The notes: generated from the sequence alone by a model not told the origin. A stretch of DNA of 64,000 bases from Brucella pseudogrignonensis (GCF_032190615.1 NZ_JAVLAT010000001.1:1-64000), one strand, 5' to 3'; counted from the first letter of the stretch, positions 22,041 through 30,565 are shown. Program-made: numbers and translations.

Positions 22041-22876
22041 GTTAGTACCCGTTCGATCTCTACGATGCAGGCATCTATATTATCACGAGCATCCTTAATC
22101 AGTTGTAACGCTGTTGCAACTGCATTGGTTGCCGCAGCCCATTCGTTTGGTATCACATTGCCATAAGAATGAATTCTGTCGTCACTAAGACCGGACCAAG
22201 AAGCTCGAATAGGCTGAAAATCTATTTCTCGCCCTTTCAATCCGTTTCTAAAAATATGAAATCCAGGCTGAGCAAGCACTTCAAGGCCGCCCGGTACCCA
22301 AGGCGGACGCCAACCCAATATAGGTCCTGCTGGGAATGAGAGTTCGTGATCGAAAATTCTTATCTCGTCGCCCTTAACGAGGCAGTTTGGATTGATGTCT
22401 CTTCGATCTGGATTTTGGATAATTCCGTCAAAAGTCAGAATAGCGGCAGCGTATTGACGCATAATTTCGGATACGATGGTCCCGGTTGTCCAGACCGTAT
22501 ATTGTCCTGTTATATGGCGAGATCCAAATGCGATGGCCGAACTATTACCCATTCTATTTTGCTGAGCGATGTCTGGAACGCTATTTACGAATTCACGTGA
22601 TACGGTCACAATAAACGGCTGCGGTACAGGCAGCCCTAAATCTCCCGCCAAGCAAGCGCCAACAGCTTCAATTGCGAGACTGGTGACGCCTCTTTCACAA
22701 CCAGCAGAGAACTTCGCAACGACCTCAACAGCCGTACCGTCATTTTTCTCGCAGGTTAAGAGGCACGGACCTGTTTTGCCGTTCGCCATAGACTTAACAA
22801 ATTCGACTGCGTCAATTACTTCCAGCAAAATCGCCCCCGTTGGGTCAGCCCCGACATTTCGCCTGGCATATCTCAT
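22037..22876 (-). CDS. HipA-like (HipA_2-type) protein kinase
   Basis: 279 residues, shorter than toxin HipA (about 440), matching the short HipA-family kinases. Kinase features are visible: VVAKFSAG with Lys55 as ATP-binding lysine, the catalytic-loop pattern NPDRRDINPNCLV (Asp157, Asn162/164) and the metal-binding IFDHELSF (Asp176). There is no HipB-type repressor gene next to it, so it is not a standard hipBA module. It is translationally coupled to the DUF3037 gene and lies 64 bases after the BRCT gene. A role in defence, dormancy or lysogen maintenance is inference. Confidence 0.85.
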   Translation of the reverse strand: MRYARRNVGADPTGAILLEVIDAVEFVKSMANGKTGPCLLTCEKNDGTAVEVVAKFSAGCERGVTSLAIEAVGACLAGDLGLPVPQPFIVTVSREFVNSVPDIAQQNRMGNSSAIAFGSRHITGQYTVWTTGTIVSEIMRQYAAAILTFDGIIQNPDRRDINPNCLVKGDEIRIFDHELSFPAGPILGWRPPWVPGGLEVLAQPGFHIFRNGLKGREIDFQPIRASWSGLSDDRIHSYGNVIPNEWAAATNAVATALQLIKDARDNIDACIVEIERVLT

Positions 22877-22940
22877 AAAGTGACTGCATTTCCAACATCA
22901 ATGTTCATTGATGAACCAGCACAGCGTTTTAACCGCACCG

Positions 22941-23546
22941 TCAGAGATGCTTGGTCCAGTGTTCTTCGGATATGATAACTATTGGATGCCCCTGATCCCG
23001 CCATTCGCATGCGTTCAAAATCTTGTTCCCAAATGACGAGTGTTTCCAGGCTTCCGTAGCGTACGAGCCTATCACAAGAAAATTTGTCTTTTGGGACACT
23101 CCGCCGGTTGTTCCACCGCGTTCGTGGACAGCCTGCTCGCAATTCCGACGCTGGCCGAAAGTGAATGTGCCAGTGAAAGCGTAGCGCCTGCCTTCGAATG
23201 TGAGCGCCGGTGCAGGACGATCAAGAGGCAAGGATGTCGGCTTTAGAACTTCACCTAGTTCAAAATCGTGGTTTGCAAAACGGTTGAGTGTATCAAGCAA
23301 CTCGGTCTTTTCGTCTTCATCAACCACGCCATCAGCAAGAATTTCATCGACCCGACGAAAAAGAACTCGCATCAACGGCTGATCACTAATGCCCGAGTTG
23401 GCAACTAGCCACTTATGAAGAAACTCGACTTCTGCTTGGTTAATTGCACCATCCGCAACTAACCCACGAGCTAGGCCAATAAGTTCATCAATCTGTCGGC
23501 TGCTGATGCGATCGCCATTCAGACGATTGTATAATGTGTCACGCAT
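22941..23546 (-). CDS. BRCT-domain protein
   Basis: 201 residues. The start chosen is the ATG with GGGGAAG six bases upstream; a GTG five codons earlier is possible. Residues about 1-90 form a helical domain with TerB-like acidic character (DELIGLARGLVADGAINQAE, RVDEILADGVVDEDEKTELL). Residues about 112-201 form a BRCT domain as in NAD-dependent DNA ligases (RYAFTGTFTFGQR, HERGGTTGGVSQKTNFLVIG, then SFGNKILNA). BRCT domains bind DNA ends or phosphopeptides, which is suggestive next to a kinase. It is the promoter-proximal gene of the cassette. Confidence 0.85.
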   Translation of the reverse strand: MRDTLYNRLNGDRISSRQIDELIGLARGLVADGAINQAEVEFLHKWLVANSGISDQPLMRVLFRRVDEILADGVVDEDEKTELLDTLNRFANHDFELGEVLKPTSLPLDRPAPALTFEGRRYAFTGTFTFGQRRNCEQAVHERGGTTGGVSQKTNFLVIGSYATEAWKHSSFGNKILNACEWRDQGHPIVIISEEHWTKHL

Positions 23547-23775
23547 TTGAAGCTTCCCCACACGTTAAAGTGGAGCAAGCAGACTGAGTCGTCAATATGA
23601 TGCTTAAGTAGCAATTTCTTATAATTTGCGGCCCCGATTTGTTTTTGCCGGTTTCAAGCCGACTCACACCGAAAATACATAATTAAAACTGAAACTTAAT
23701 ACCCGATTTAATGTGATTTCCTCTCAGTGGACTCGCGCTGCCTTTTTAGCCATTCGCTATCGTGCAAATTTCAAA

Positions 23776-24006
23776 CTATTTGCTTTCCTCCAAAAGCTTG
23801 ATGAGGCGCTCGTGAGTTCTTTTCATATCGAAAAGATGCTCAATTACCATGCCGAGACAGATCAATACCACACCCGAAACGCATAAGCTGATGCCGCAAG
23901 ACAGGAGGACAAGCCTGTCGGTACCTGTCTCTCCAGCGCCAAAGGCGGCAATCGTTCCCCCGGGAATTAATGCCAATATGCCAATAATTTTTATGAAAAG
24001 ACCCAT
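23776..24006 (-). CDS. Small two-span membrane protein
   Basis: 76 residues from the ATG of MGLFIKIIGILALIPGG. Two hydrophobic spans (about 4-22 and 30-53) are separated by a short loop with GAGETGTDRL, and the end is a charged helix (HLFDMKRTHERLIKLLEESK) on the cytoplasmic side. I do not recognise the family. It stands alone between the BRCT cassette and the DNA-binding gene run. A superinfection-exclusion role is possible from topology only. The 23547-23775 gap before the BRCT gene is AT-rich and would contain that cassette's promoter. Confidence 0.65.
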   Translation of the reverse strand: MGLFIKIIGILALIPGGTIAAFGAGETGTDRLVLLSCGISLCVSGVVLICLGMVIEHLFDMKRTHERLIKLLEESK

Positions 24007-24059
24007 CGTACCCAACCCACGCTTTCTAACAAGCTGTCAGAGCAAAGCGTAAACGTCAA

Positions 24060-24365
24060 TCAACTCTTCCGCCTGTGCTTCTTTGCCCTTAGCTTATCGC
24101 GCAATGCTTTGAAATCAATTGGCTGGTACTGCTCGAATTTCTGATGCTTCGATGTTCGGACTGGTGCCGTCGCTTCGCGTGGGGTTTCTGTCACCTTGCG
24201 GCTTTCGATGAAAGCCTAATTGTCTGCCGGATCGTATCGGCGGATCGTTCGCAACCCACGACCGACATTTACAAACGGAGTTTCCCCGTCGCTGGTTAGA
24301 TGGAGAAGGTGGCGCACCGAGATCGAGAGTGCTTCGGCTGTTTGTTCAGGCGTCAACAAGTTCAC
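24060..24365 (-). pseudogene. Excisionase-type helix-turn-helix gene split by an amber stop
   Basis: The gene starts at a GTG whose bases overlap the stop of the gene before it (GTGA), giving VNLLTPEQTAEALSISVRHL and then FVNVGRGLRTIRRYDPADN, a MerR/excisionase-like winged helix. A TAG stands at 24216-24218. In the same frame the sequence goes on as AFIESRKVTETP with the continuation of this family's usual ADIxAFIESRK pattern, then a 40-residue basic tail ending at the TGA. So a single-codon nonsense mutation seems to have broken a roughly 101-residue gene. The 49-residue first part could still fold. Confidence 0.7.
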
Positions 24366-25051
24366 GATAAGCCTCGTTCCTGCTCAATTTTCTTCCACGC
24401 ATCCATGCCAGCATCCGTCAAAGCGTAATGAGATATCTGGTTTGTGAAAGTTGGATGATTTCGCGTCTCGATAAATTTGCGAGCGATAAGCCGCTCCCCA
24501 GTATCCGAGCCGCAACCTTTGATCTCGATACACGCAACAAAAACACCAACACCGTGTAGACTAAGGACTTCGAGCGCATGTTTTTCCCGTTTGCCAATCG
24601 GCTTGCTAGGAAGTGAGGCTCGCCACTTATCTTCGGCTTTCTTATAAAGTACGGTGTACTCTTCGCTACCCATGGTCTTGGGATCAAAACCCAGCTTACG
24701 ATAGTGTTCCGCAACAATATAATCGGGATTATCTAAGCGGGATCGGGCTGTTCTATCTTCCGGCGAGGAAGCTTCCGCCCGGTCCCGATCCTTTTTCCAT
24801 GTATCGTAAGGAGAAAGAGCATCATCCTCCCAAACAAACGGAATGTGGTCCCCGCCGTCTTTAGTCGGCCAGTTGAGCATGGCTTTTTCGACCTCGGAGA
24901 CCACCCAAATCTTTCGATTATGCCATTGTTTCGGTGGTGGAAGAAAACCTTCAGTGACCATATTGTCGATAGTGACAACGCTCACACCGATAGATTGAGA
25001 AAGCTCAACGCGGTTCATGCCAAGGCGAGGAATATGACGAGCGGGTTTCAT
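24362..25051 (-). CDS. DNA-binding protein with MerR-like helix-turn-helix
   Basis: 229 residues. The N-terminal 60 form a MerR-type helix-turn-helix (GMNRVELSQSIGVSVVTIDN, TEGFLPPPKQWHNRKIWVVS) similar to excisionase and AlpA folds. A linker leads to a C-terminal domain (HALEVLSLHGVGVFVACIEI, HYALTDAGMDAWKKIEQERG) of winged-helix character. It overlaps the genes on both sides by 4 bases (ATGA before it, GTGA after it). It probably controls excision or early phage genes. The exact role is not known. Confidence 0.75.
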   Translation of the reverse strand: MKPARHIPRLGMNRVELSQSIGVSVVTIDNMVTEGFLPPPKQWHNRKIWVVSEVEKAMLNWPTKDGGDHIPFVWEDDALSPYDTWKKDRDRAEASSPEDRTARSRLDNPDYIVAEHYRKLGFDPKTMGSEEYTVLYKKAEDKWRASLPSKPIGKREKHALEVLSLHGVGVFVACIEIKGCGSDTGERLIARKFIETRNHPTFTNQISHYALTDAGMDAWKKIEQERGLS

Positions 25052-25293
25052 GAGGTTCGCGTTGCCTTTGGCAGTATGCTTTCCAAAAGATTGCCGGGAA
25101 CGTCTGGCAAATCAGTGAAACATGCATCTAACTTATACCTGTCCCAAATTACACGCCCGTCAACGCGTTTTCCTTGGGGCATGCGGCCATCTTTGACCAA
25201 TTCATCAAACTTGGTCGTACCTACTCCGATATATCGTGCGGCATCTTCCCGGTTCATTCCGCGTGGTGGGTAAAAGTAGGGATCACTTTTCAA
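25048..25293 (-). CDS. AlpA/excisionase-like DNA-binding protein
   Basis: 81 residues. The sequence YFYPPRGMNREDAARYIGVG followed by TTKFDELVKDGRMPQGKRVD and GRVIWDRYKLDACF is a very common short helix-turn-helix protein found just upstream of integrases in rhizobial prophages and islands. It is thought to regulate excision. Here the integrase that usually follows is absent. Its ATG overlaps the TGA of the upstream gene and its stop overlaps the downstream start, so the chain is coupled. Confidence 0.85.
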   Translation of the reverse strand: MKSDPYFYPPRGMNREDAARYIGVGTTKFDELVKDGRMPQGKRVDGRVIWDRYKLDACFTDLPDVPGNLLESILPKATRTS

Positions 25294-25472
25294 AAGTAGC
25301 CCTTTCCCTTATCCATATACGTTAATTCGTCTGAAACATCGTTTAGAAGCCCTTGAGGGATCAAACGGATAAAGGCGTTGCCGATCTTAATCTCTGGGAA
25401 GCATCCAGCCCTTTTTGCGCCTTCGCAAATGGCGGTCACTTGTCTGGCAGTTATATCAAGGCGCTTTGTCAT
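25290..25472 (-). CDS. Small phage/integron-associated protein, first in the DNA-binding run
   Basis: 60 residues: DITARQVTAICEGAKRAGCF and PEIKIGNAFIRLIPQGLLND, a pattern repeatedly found before AlpA-like and integrase genes in alphaproteobacterial mobile elements. No enzymatic motif. The ATG at 25472 is not preceded by a strong Shine-Dalgarno that I can see. It is the promoter-proximal gene of a leftward chain of four coupled genes running to 24060. Confidence 0.78.
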   Translation of the reverse strand: MTKRLDITARQVTAICEGAKRAGCFPEIKIGNAFIRLIPQGLLNDVSDELTYMDKGKGYF

Positions 25473-25587
25473 CTATCGACCTCATGCAAATTTGCACGAA
25501 GTTCTCAGAGGCGGAGTGGGTGGTCAAGAGCGAAGAACTCCACAAAAGGGCAGTTGTTTAGAGGTCAGCTTTGGCATAGGCAGGTTC

Positions 25588-25779
25588 ATGATTACAATTC
25601 CATGGTGGTTGGCCATCATTTTTTACATGTCGATGTATTGGCCGGTTACGTTATTGGTAGCTGCTTCAATTGTCGCGACCGCATTCATGGCAACGAATAG
25701 CGTTCGCTGGCGTCTCGCTTGGTCCTTAGTGGCTATTCTGCTTATTGCGCCGGTTATCTGTTTCTATTCAATGATTTAA
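25588..25779 (+). CDS. Small membrane protein with two spans
   Basis: 63 residues from the ATG beginning MITIPWWLAIIFYMSMYWPV. The upstream open frame overlaps the DNA-binding run on the other strand and has no membrane or domain features, so it is left out. The protein is almost wholly hydrophobic: two spans separated by a short NSVRWR loop. Function unknown. It is divergent from the DNA-binding chain. Confidence 0.55.
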   Translation: MITIPWWLAIIFYMSMYWPVTLLVAASIVATAFMATNSVRWRLAWSLVAILLIAPVICFYSMI

Positions 25780-25781
25780 AT

Positions 25782-25817
25782 AAAAAGCCCCGGCACGTCT
25801 CCCAACGTCACGGGGCT
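25782..25817 (-). terminator. Leftward intrinsic terminator
   Basis: AGCCCCG (25786-25792) pairs with CGGGGCT (25811-25817), with an inner ACGT/ACGT stem; on the minus strand five T follow directly. It would end transcription of the leftward gene at 25960-26268. Confidence 0.7.
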
Positions 25818-25959
25818 GCTTGCCTTGGAGCCACAGGGTTTTAAAGACCCCGGCAAGCGGCATGAATTTAGTAATCAGTCACGCTGTTGCAAGACCCCGA
25901 TTTAAATTTTTGTGCTGGCGGGTGTGTCCAAGTTTGGGCAGACCGTCTAGTTGCTCCAA

Positions 25960-26268
25960 CTACGCTAGTAGATTAATAAGATTGAGCAGATAAACAATTG
26001 CTTGAGCCATTGCCGCCGCCGCTGCTGCTGATGCTGCCGCCTTGTTGTAGCGCGTAGATTTTAGCCATTGCTTGCGATGAGATTTCAAATTAGCCGAAAA
26101 CTGCTCAACCCATTCATCCGAAAGGCTGCCTTCTTTATTCTTGTGGTGCTTCGTCGGTGCGATGTCCGGAATATCAATATCGGCTGAGCGAAACCACAAG
26201 ATCGCGGCTGCGACGCCTGCAAATACAGAAATTACGTGTAACGAGATAATAAGAGCGTGCGTCATCAT
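25960..26268 (-). CDS. Membrane protein of unknown function
   Basis: 102 residues. A span near the N-terminus (ALIISLHVISVFAGVAAAIL), a charged soluble middle (HHKNKEGSLSDEWVEQFSAN, then KSHRKQWLKSTRYNKAA) and an alanine-rich second span (about 77-100). A terminator stands at 25782-25817 downstream. It lies close to the presumed right prophage end, so it could be a moron or a host gene. No family is recognised. Confidence 0.6.
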   Translation of the reverse strand: MMTHALIISLHVISVFAGVAAAILWFRSADIDIPDIAPTKHHKNKEGSLSDEWVEQFSANLKSHRKQWLKSTRYNKAAASAAAAAAMAQAIVYLLNLINLLA

Positions 26269-26888
26269 TTCGATTATTCCGGTATTTAGTGCGATTTAGT
26301 TAGATGAGTAAGAAAGCTCATTGGCTATGCAGATCGCTGCCATGAGGGATCAATGAGGCCTTTTCAAGCTAACGCACGAAACCTTGTCGCATGCACAGTT
26401 AACTTGTAGCCTATTGGCGCGAAGTTAAGGATCGGGAACTTAGGGACAATCGTCCCGAAGTGGGAATTTCCCGCTTCAGCGCAATTGGTTCTTTCCGCCG
26501 TGGAAATAACCTGAGTGACGCACAGGTTAAGCATCGTCTGTATTTCGGACTTTGTTCCGACGAAATCCGTCGCCACACCCAACACCGTGAAGCTTTTCAA
26601 ATCGACAGCTTTAATCGCTTTGAAATCTGGGTAGGCAAATTTTCCGACTCACTAATCATCGATTTAGGCAACCCGCAAAAATGCATGCTCGTATTTGCAG
26701 TGCGCGACTCGGTGATTTGCGAGACGAAAACAAAGGTTCATGTCACGCCGCATGTCGCGTGGAATTGCCGATGATTTCAGTAAGTCATTGTTTTTTATTG
26801 GAATTGGTTTGTAATATGCTGCAACATGGAAACTGTGCAGATTGGAACCATCTAATCATCTAAGCTATTGAAAGCATTGAGATTTTAG
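26269..26888. other. Region between last phage-like gene and tRNA-Thr
   Basis: 620 bases without a secure gene. A minus-strand frame of about 89 codons (26364 to about 26630) has coding-like codon choice (FAYPDFKAIKAVDLKSFTVL at its beginning) but no ATG start. It is probably a gene remnant. Neither integrase sequence nor a second copy of the tRNA 3' end is visible here. If the prophage uses tRNA-Thr as its attachment site, the attR junction should lie close to 26889. Confidence 0.5.
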
Positions 26889-26964
<76 letters not shown>

Positions 26965-27104
26965 AGCACAGGCGTGGAATTAGCATATTTTTCACCTGTG
27001 TAAAGCGAAAATTCACATAAAACGGCAATGGTAAGCAAGTTTTGCATATGATAGCCATTTTGGCTGTGGAAACAGCACCGGCTGGTACATTGGAATGGAA
27101 TAAT

Positions 27105-27878
27105 ATGGACGATAAATCCTTGGCGATTCACTTCCTTTCTTCTGGAACAGAGGAATCACTCGCAGCTCAAAAAGAGTTGGTGAAGCGTTATGGTCATGTG
27201 TCAGCCGAAGACGCAGACGTTGTCGTCTCGCTTGGCGGTGATGGGACGATGCTGCAAGCGCTTCGTGATTTCATGAACAGCGGCGTCCCGGTTTATGGAA
27301 TGAACCGTGGTTCGGTTGGCTTCCTTATGAATGAATTTAACCTTGATTATTTGCCTGCGAGAATTCGTGCTGCACAAAAAGAGGTAATACGTCCGCTAGA
27401 GATGATTGCTGAAACAGAACATATGGCCCCCTTCAAAGCGCTTGCGATCAATGAAGTGTCCCTTTTCAGGCAATCTTATCAAGCGGCCAAGGTTCGTATC
27501 ACTATTGATGGTAAGGTGCGACTTGAAGAGCTGGTCTGCGATGGCTTAATGGTGGCAACACCCGCAGGGTCAACCGCCTATAATCTCTCAGCTCAAGGTC
27601 CGATTTTGCCACTAGAAGCGCCACTATTGGCGCTGACCCCAGTAAGCCCGTTTCGTCCAAGGCGCTGGGGTGGGGCCCTTTTGCCCAAACATGTGACTGT
27701 GCGCATGGATTTGCTTGAGATTGAGAAGCGGCCTGTAAACGCTGTTGCAGATAATAATGAAGTGAAATCTGTCCGGGCAGTGACAGTGCGTGAGGCTGTC
27801 GATAGTCAGGTAGCGATCTTGTTTGATCAAAATCATTCTTGGGATGAACGAATTTTGACAGAACAATTCAGACATTAG
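27105..27878 (+). CDS. nadK: NAD kinase
   Basis: 257 residues from the ATG of MDDKSLAIHFLSSG, with GGAATAAT upstream; an open extension of 21 codons upstream is not typical of the family. NAD kinase makes NADP from NAD using ATP. The GGDGT motif (residues 44-48, VVSLGGDGTMLQAL), the NRGSVGFL motif and the ATPAGSTAYNLSAQGPILP segment that binds NAD are all intact. Length matches the alphaproteobacterial enzyme. It stands just right of the tRNA and marks the return to core chromosome. Confidence 0.93.
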   Translation: MDDKSLAIHFLSSGTEESLAAQKELVKRYGHVSAEDADVVVSLGGDGTMLQALRDFMNSGVPVYGMNRGSVGFLMNEFNLDYLPARIRAAQKEVIRPLEMIAETEHMAPFKALAINEVSLFRQSYQAAKVRITIDGKVRLEELVCDGLMVATPAGSTAYNLSAQGPILPLEAPLLALTPVSPFRPRRWGGALLPKHVTVRMDLLEIEKRPVNAVADNNEVKSVRAVTVREAVDSQVAILFDQNHSWDERILTEQFRH

Positions 27879-28004
27879 TTGGTTTTGCTTTTAGTAAATA
27901 CTCACGTAAGATAGATGTGAAAGATAATAAAATACAAATAAATAGGCATTTTTATATCTTGCAACCGTATTTTAGTTGACTTTTGCTCCTTGTAGACGTA
28001 GGCG

Positions 28005-29591
28005 ATGCTGCAAGAAAACGCTTTTTGCGTTGCAGACGCCTTTTCTGCCTTCGTTCCTGCGCCTGATGACGTGGCGGCAATGACAGGATGGGTGGAACTT
28101 ATTTCCAAACAGAGAGCTGCGCCTCCATTGACAACATTTGCCGAACTCGGTCTTTCCCCGAAAGTGCTCGCCGCCGTTGAAGCTGCGGGATATACAGCAC
28201 CTACGCCTATTCAGGCGGGAGCTATTCCTCCTGCACTCGAACGCAAGGATGTGCTCGGTATCGCTCAGACTGGCACGGGTAAGACTGCATCTTTCGTTCT
28301 GCCGATGCTGCATCTTCTGGAAAAAGGTCGTGCACGTGCGCGTATGCCGCGCACACTCATTCTTGAACCAACGCGCGAACTCGCGGCGCAGGTCGAAGAA
28401 AATTTCGAAAAGTATGGCGTTAATCAGCGTCTCAACGTTGCGCTACTTATTGGTGGCGTCTCGTTTGAAGAGCAGGAGCGGAAGCTGGAGCGCGGCGCAG
28501 ATGTGCTGATCGCGACACCTGGCCGTCTTCTCGATCATTTTGAACGTGGCAAGCTGCTTCTAACAGGTGTGGAAATTCTGGTTATCGATGAAGCTGACCG
28601 AATGCTCGACATGGGCTTCATTCCTGATATTGAGCGTATCTGCAAGCTGATCCCTTTTACACGTCAGACCCTGTTTTTCTCGGCAACTATGCCGCCGGAA
28701 ATCACCAAACTGACAGAGCAGTTCCTGCATTCGCCAACGCGTATTGAAGTGGCGAAAGCGTCTTCGACTGCAAAAACTGTGACGCAGCGCCTAGTCAAGT
28801 CGGGCCGTAAGGACTGGGACAAGCGCGCAGCTTTGCGTGATTTGATCCGTTCTGAAGGTGATGCAATTAAGAATGCGATTATTTTCTGTAATCGCAAAAA
28901 AGATGTCTCAGAACTTTTCCGCTCGCTGACACGCCACGAATTCAATGCGGGCGCCTTGCATGGTGACATGGACCAGCGTGCACGCATGATGATGCTGTCG
29001 AATTTCAAGGAAGGCAAACTGCAGTTGCTGGTTGCCTCCGATGTTGCAGCGCGCGGTCTCGATATTCCTGACGTCAGCCACGTGTTCAATTACGATATTC
29101 CGATCCACTCTGAAGATTATGTGCATCGTATCGGTCGTACTGGTCGTGCGGGCCGCTCCGGTAAAGCATTCACGCTGGTGACAACCGGCGACACAAAATA
29201 TCTGACCGCGATTGAATCCATGATCGGCGAAAAGATTGAATGGCATGACGGTGATCTTTCAACCTTGCCAGCAGCTGACGAATCTGAAGATACGTCGCGT
29301 AAGGGCAGAAATGCCCGAGGCAAAGGCAAAGATGCCAAGGGTAAATCGAAAGATAAACAGAAGGTCGAGGCACCTGTGATCGTTCAGGCCGATGAACCGC
29401 AGCCAATTATTCACGAAATCAGAGAGCGCCGTGATGCGATTCGCACATCAAATGATGAGCGTCGCAACAAGCCGCAGCACGATCATCATAAGCGTCGTCG
29501 TGATCGCGATGATGATGATGGTCCGGCACCAGTCGGTTTCGGTAGCGAAATCCCAGCGTTTATGCTGATCCCAACAGGGGTTTTGGCATAG
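28005..29591 (+). CDS. DEAD-box RNA helicase, RhlE-like
   Basis: 528 residues. All helicase motifs are present: Q motif (TPIQAGAIPPAL), motif I AQTGTGKT (about 87-94), motif II DEAD in VIDEADRMLDMGF, motif III SAT, motif V ASDVAARGLDIP and motif VI HRIGRTGRAGR. The C-terminal 110 residues are Lys/Arg/Asp-rich and disordered, with HDHHKRRRDRDDDD, typical of RNA-annealing tails in RhlE proteins. The true start may be the ATG at 28080 (MTGWVELISKQR), since the first 25 residues are unusual. It probably acts in ribosome assembly or mRNA turnover. Confidence 0.92.
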   Translation: MLQENAFCVADAFSAFVPAPDDVAAMTGWVELISKQRAAPPLTTFAELGLSPKVLAAVEAAGYTAPTPIQAGAIPPALERKDVLGIAQTGTGKTASFVLPMLHLLEKGRARARMPRTLILEPTRELAAQVEENFEKYGVNQRLNVALLIGGVSFEEQERKLERGADVLIATPGRLLDHFERGKLLLTGVEILVIDEADRMLDMGFIPDIERICKLIPFTRQTLFFSATMPPEITKLTEQFLHSPTRIEVAKASSTAKTVTQRLVKSGRKDWDKRAALRDLIRSEGDAIKNAIIFCNRKKDVSELFRSLTRHEFNAGALHGDMDQRARMMMLSNFKEGKLQLLVASDVAARGLDIPDVSHVFNYDIPIHSEDYVHRIGRTGRAGRSGKAFTLVTTGDTKYLTAIESMIGEKIEWHDGDLSTLPAADESEDTSRKGRNARGKGKDAKGKSKDKQKVEAPVIVQADEPQPIIHEIRERRDAIRTSNDERRNKPQHDHHKRRRDRDDDDGPAPVGFGSEIPAFMLIPTGVLA

Positions 29592-29600
29592 AACGAAAAA

Positions 29601-29640
29601 AGCCGGTCTGATTATTCAGACCGGCTTTCTAGTTTTTTGC
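29601..29640. terminator. Bidirectional terminator between helicase and TfoX-like genes
   Basis: A perfect 11-bp stem (29601-29611 with 29616-29626) with TTAT loop. Rightward it is followed by TTCTAGTTTTTT, leftward by a run of six T. It ends both converging transcripts. Confidence 0.9.
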
Positions 29641-29958
29641 CCCAGAGCGCAGACTTGCAGCAAATGCCAGCTTTGCCCAGTCTGTCATGATCTCAGGATC
29701 ATCAAAAGCATCGTCCGGCACACTCCAATAGGGCATGGCAACCGGCTTTCCGCTCTTCTTGCTGTCATAGGCCCATTGGCGCGAACCAGCGTCAATAAAA
29801 GCAGGCGCACTTTGAGCATCAGCTTTCAAAAGCAACTCATCACCAACGACGAGAGCTATGATCATCCCTTGATGATAAATACCTTTTCCGCCGAACATGC
29901 GGCGAATGCTGATCGCACCTAAGCCCGCAAATAACTCTCGTAGGGTCTCGTCATCCAT
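29629..29958 (-). CDS. TfoX/Sxy N-terminal-domain protein
   Basis: 109 residues. It carries only the TfoX N-terminal domain (ETLRELFAGLGAISIRRMFG, GKGIYHQGMIIALVVGDELL, then MPYWSVPDDAFDDPEIMTDW), not the C-terminal domain of competence regulator Sxy. Such single-domain proteins are frequent in Rhizobiales; their role is not established. It is followed 17 bases upstream by the Fe-S carrier gene on the same strand, so the two may be co-transcribed. Confidence 0.88.
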   Translation of the reverse strand: MDDETLRELFAGLGAISIRRMFGGKGIYHQGMIIALVVGDELLLKADAQSAPAFIDAGSRQWAYDSKKSGKPVAMPYWSVPDDAFDDPEIMTDWAKLAFAASLRSGAKN

Positions 29959-29975
29959 TGCTTAAAGCCACTTGG

Positions 29976-30356
29976 TTAAGCGGCGCCTTGCATCTGGCGG
30001 ATGCTCTCAGGTGAGACAGGTGTCAGTTCGACCGATTCACCACAACCGCAAGCGGATGTCTGATTAGGATTGTTGAATACGAAACCTGTGCGCAGTGTTG
30101 TGACTTCGAAGTCCATCTGCGTGCCGAGCAGAAACAGAACTGCTTCTGGCGCAATATAAACCTTAGCACCGTCTTTTTCGACGCAATCATCGCCAACTTT
30201 AGGCTCGGTTACGAGGTCAATGGTGTATTCCATCCCAGCGCAGCCGCCTTTTTTAACGCCAACACGAATGCCGAGCGCACCTTCTCTGGATGCCATGATT
30301 TCACTCACACGCGCTGCGGCTGCATCGGTAAGCGTCAAGACTGAGAAACGGCCCAT
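29976..30356 (-). CDS. A-type iron-sulfur cluster carrier (SufA/IscA/ErpA family)
   Basis: 126 residues from the ATG with GGAAGAG six bases in front. The three cluster-binding cysteines are in place: Cys39 in KKGGCAGMEY and Cys103/Cys105 in SACGCGESV. It delivers Fe-S clusters to target enzymes. In Brucellaceae a copy like this lies at the end of or apart from the suf operon; here it is alone with the TfoX-like gene. Which A-type subgroup it belongs to cannot be decided by eye. Confidence 0.92.
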   Translation of the reverse strand: MGRFSVLTLTDAAAARVSEIMASREGALGIRVGVKKGGCAGMEYTIDLVTEPKVGDDCVEKDGAKVYIAPEAVLFLLGTQMDFEVTTLRTGFVFNNPNQTSACGCGESVELTPVSPESIRQMQGAA

Positions 30357-30565
30357 TTTCATCTCTTCCGGTGTTCTGCTGGTCAGAGACTGAAGAATCA
30401 TTCAGTCTGCTCAAAGCAATCGCTTTTTCTGCGGGATTGCCACGTTTTTACTATAGTTAGTGTTGTAACATCATTACTGCAAGACACCAAATCGCGAGCG
30501 CATCCAAAGGTGCGGTGCAGATTTCTAGGTTTTGCAAAAAAGAATTGCTGGAAGAGGAGATGCGA

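Noticed and set aside
22037..22876. Classical hipBA toxin-antitoxin module
   Set aside because: The kinase is too short for HipA toxin and no HipB-type helix-turn-helix gene stands beside it; the partners are DUF3037 and BRCT proteins.
24216..24218. Amber stop read as programmed stop-codon suppression
   Set aside because: No known recoding signal or suppressor is visible, and the gene is a non-essential mobile-element regulator. A simple nonsense mutation or a sequence error is more likely.
26460..26774. 104-codon plus-strand frame near the tRNA-Thr gene
   Set aside because: It overlaps the minus-strand frame that has better codon choice, and it lacks a ribosome site and any family pattern.
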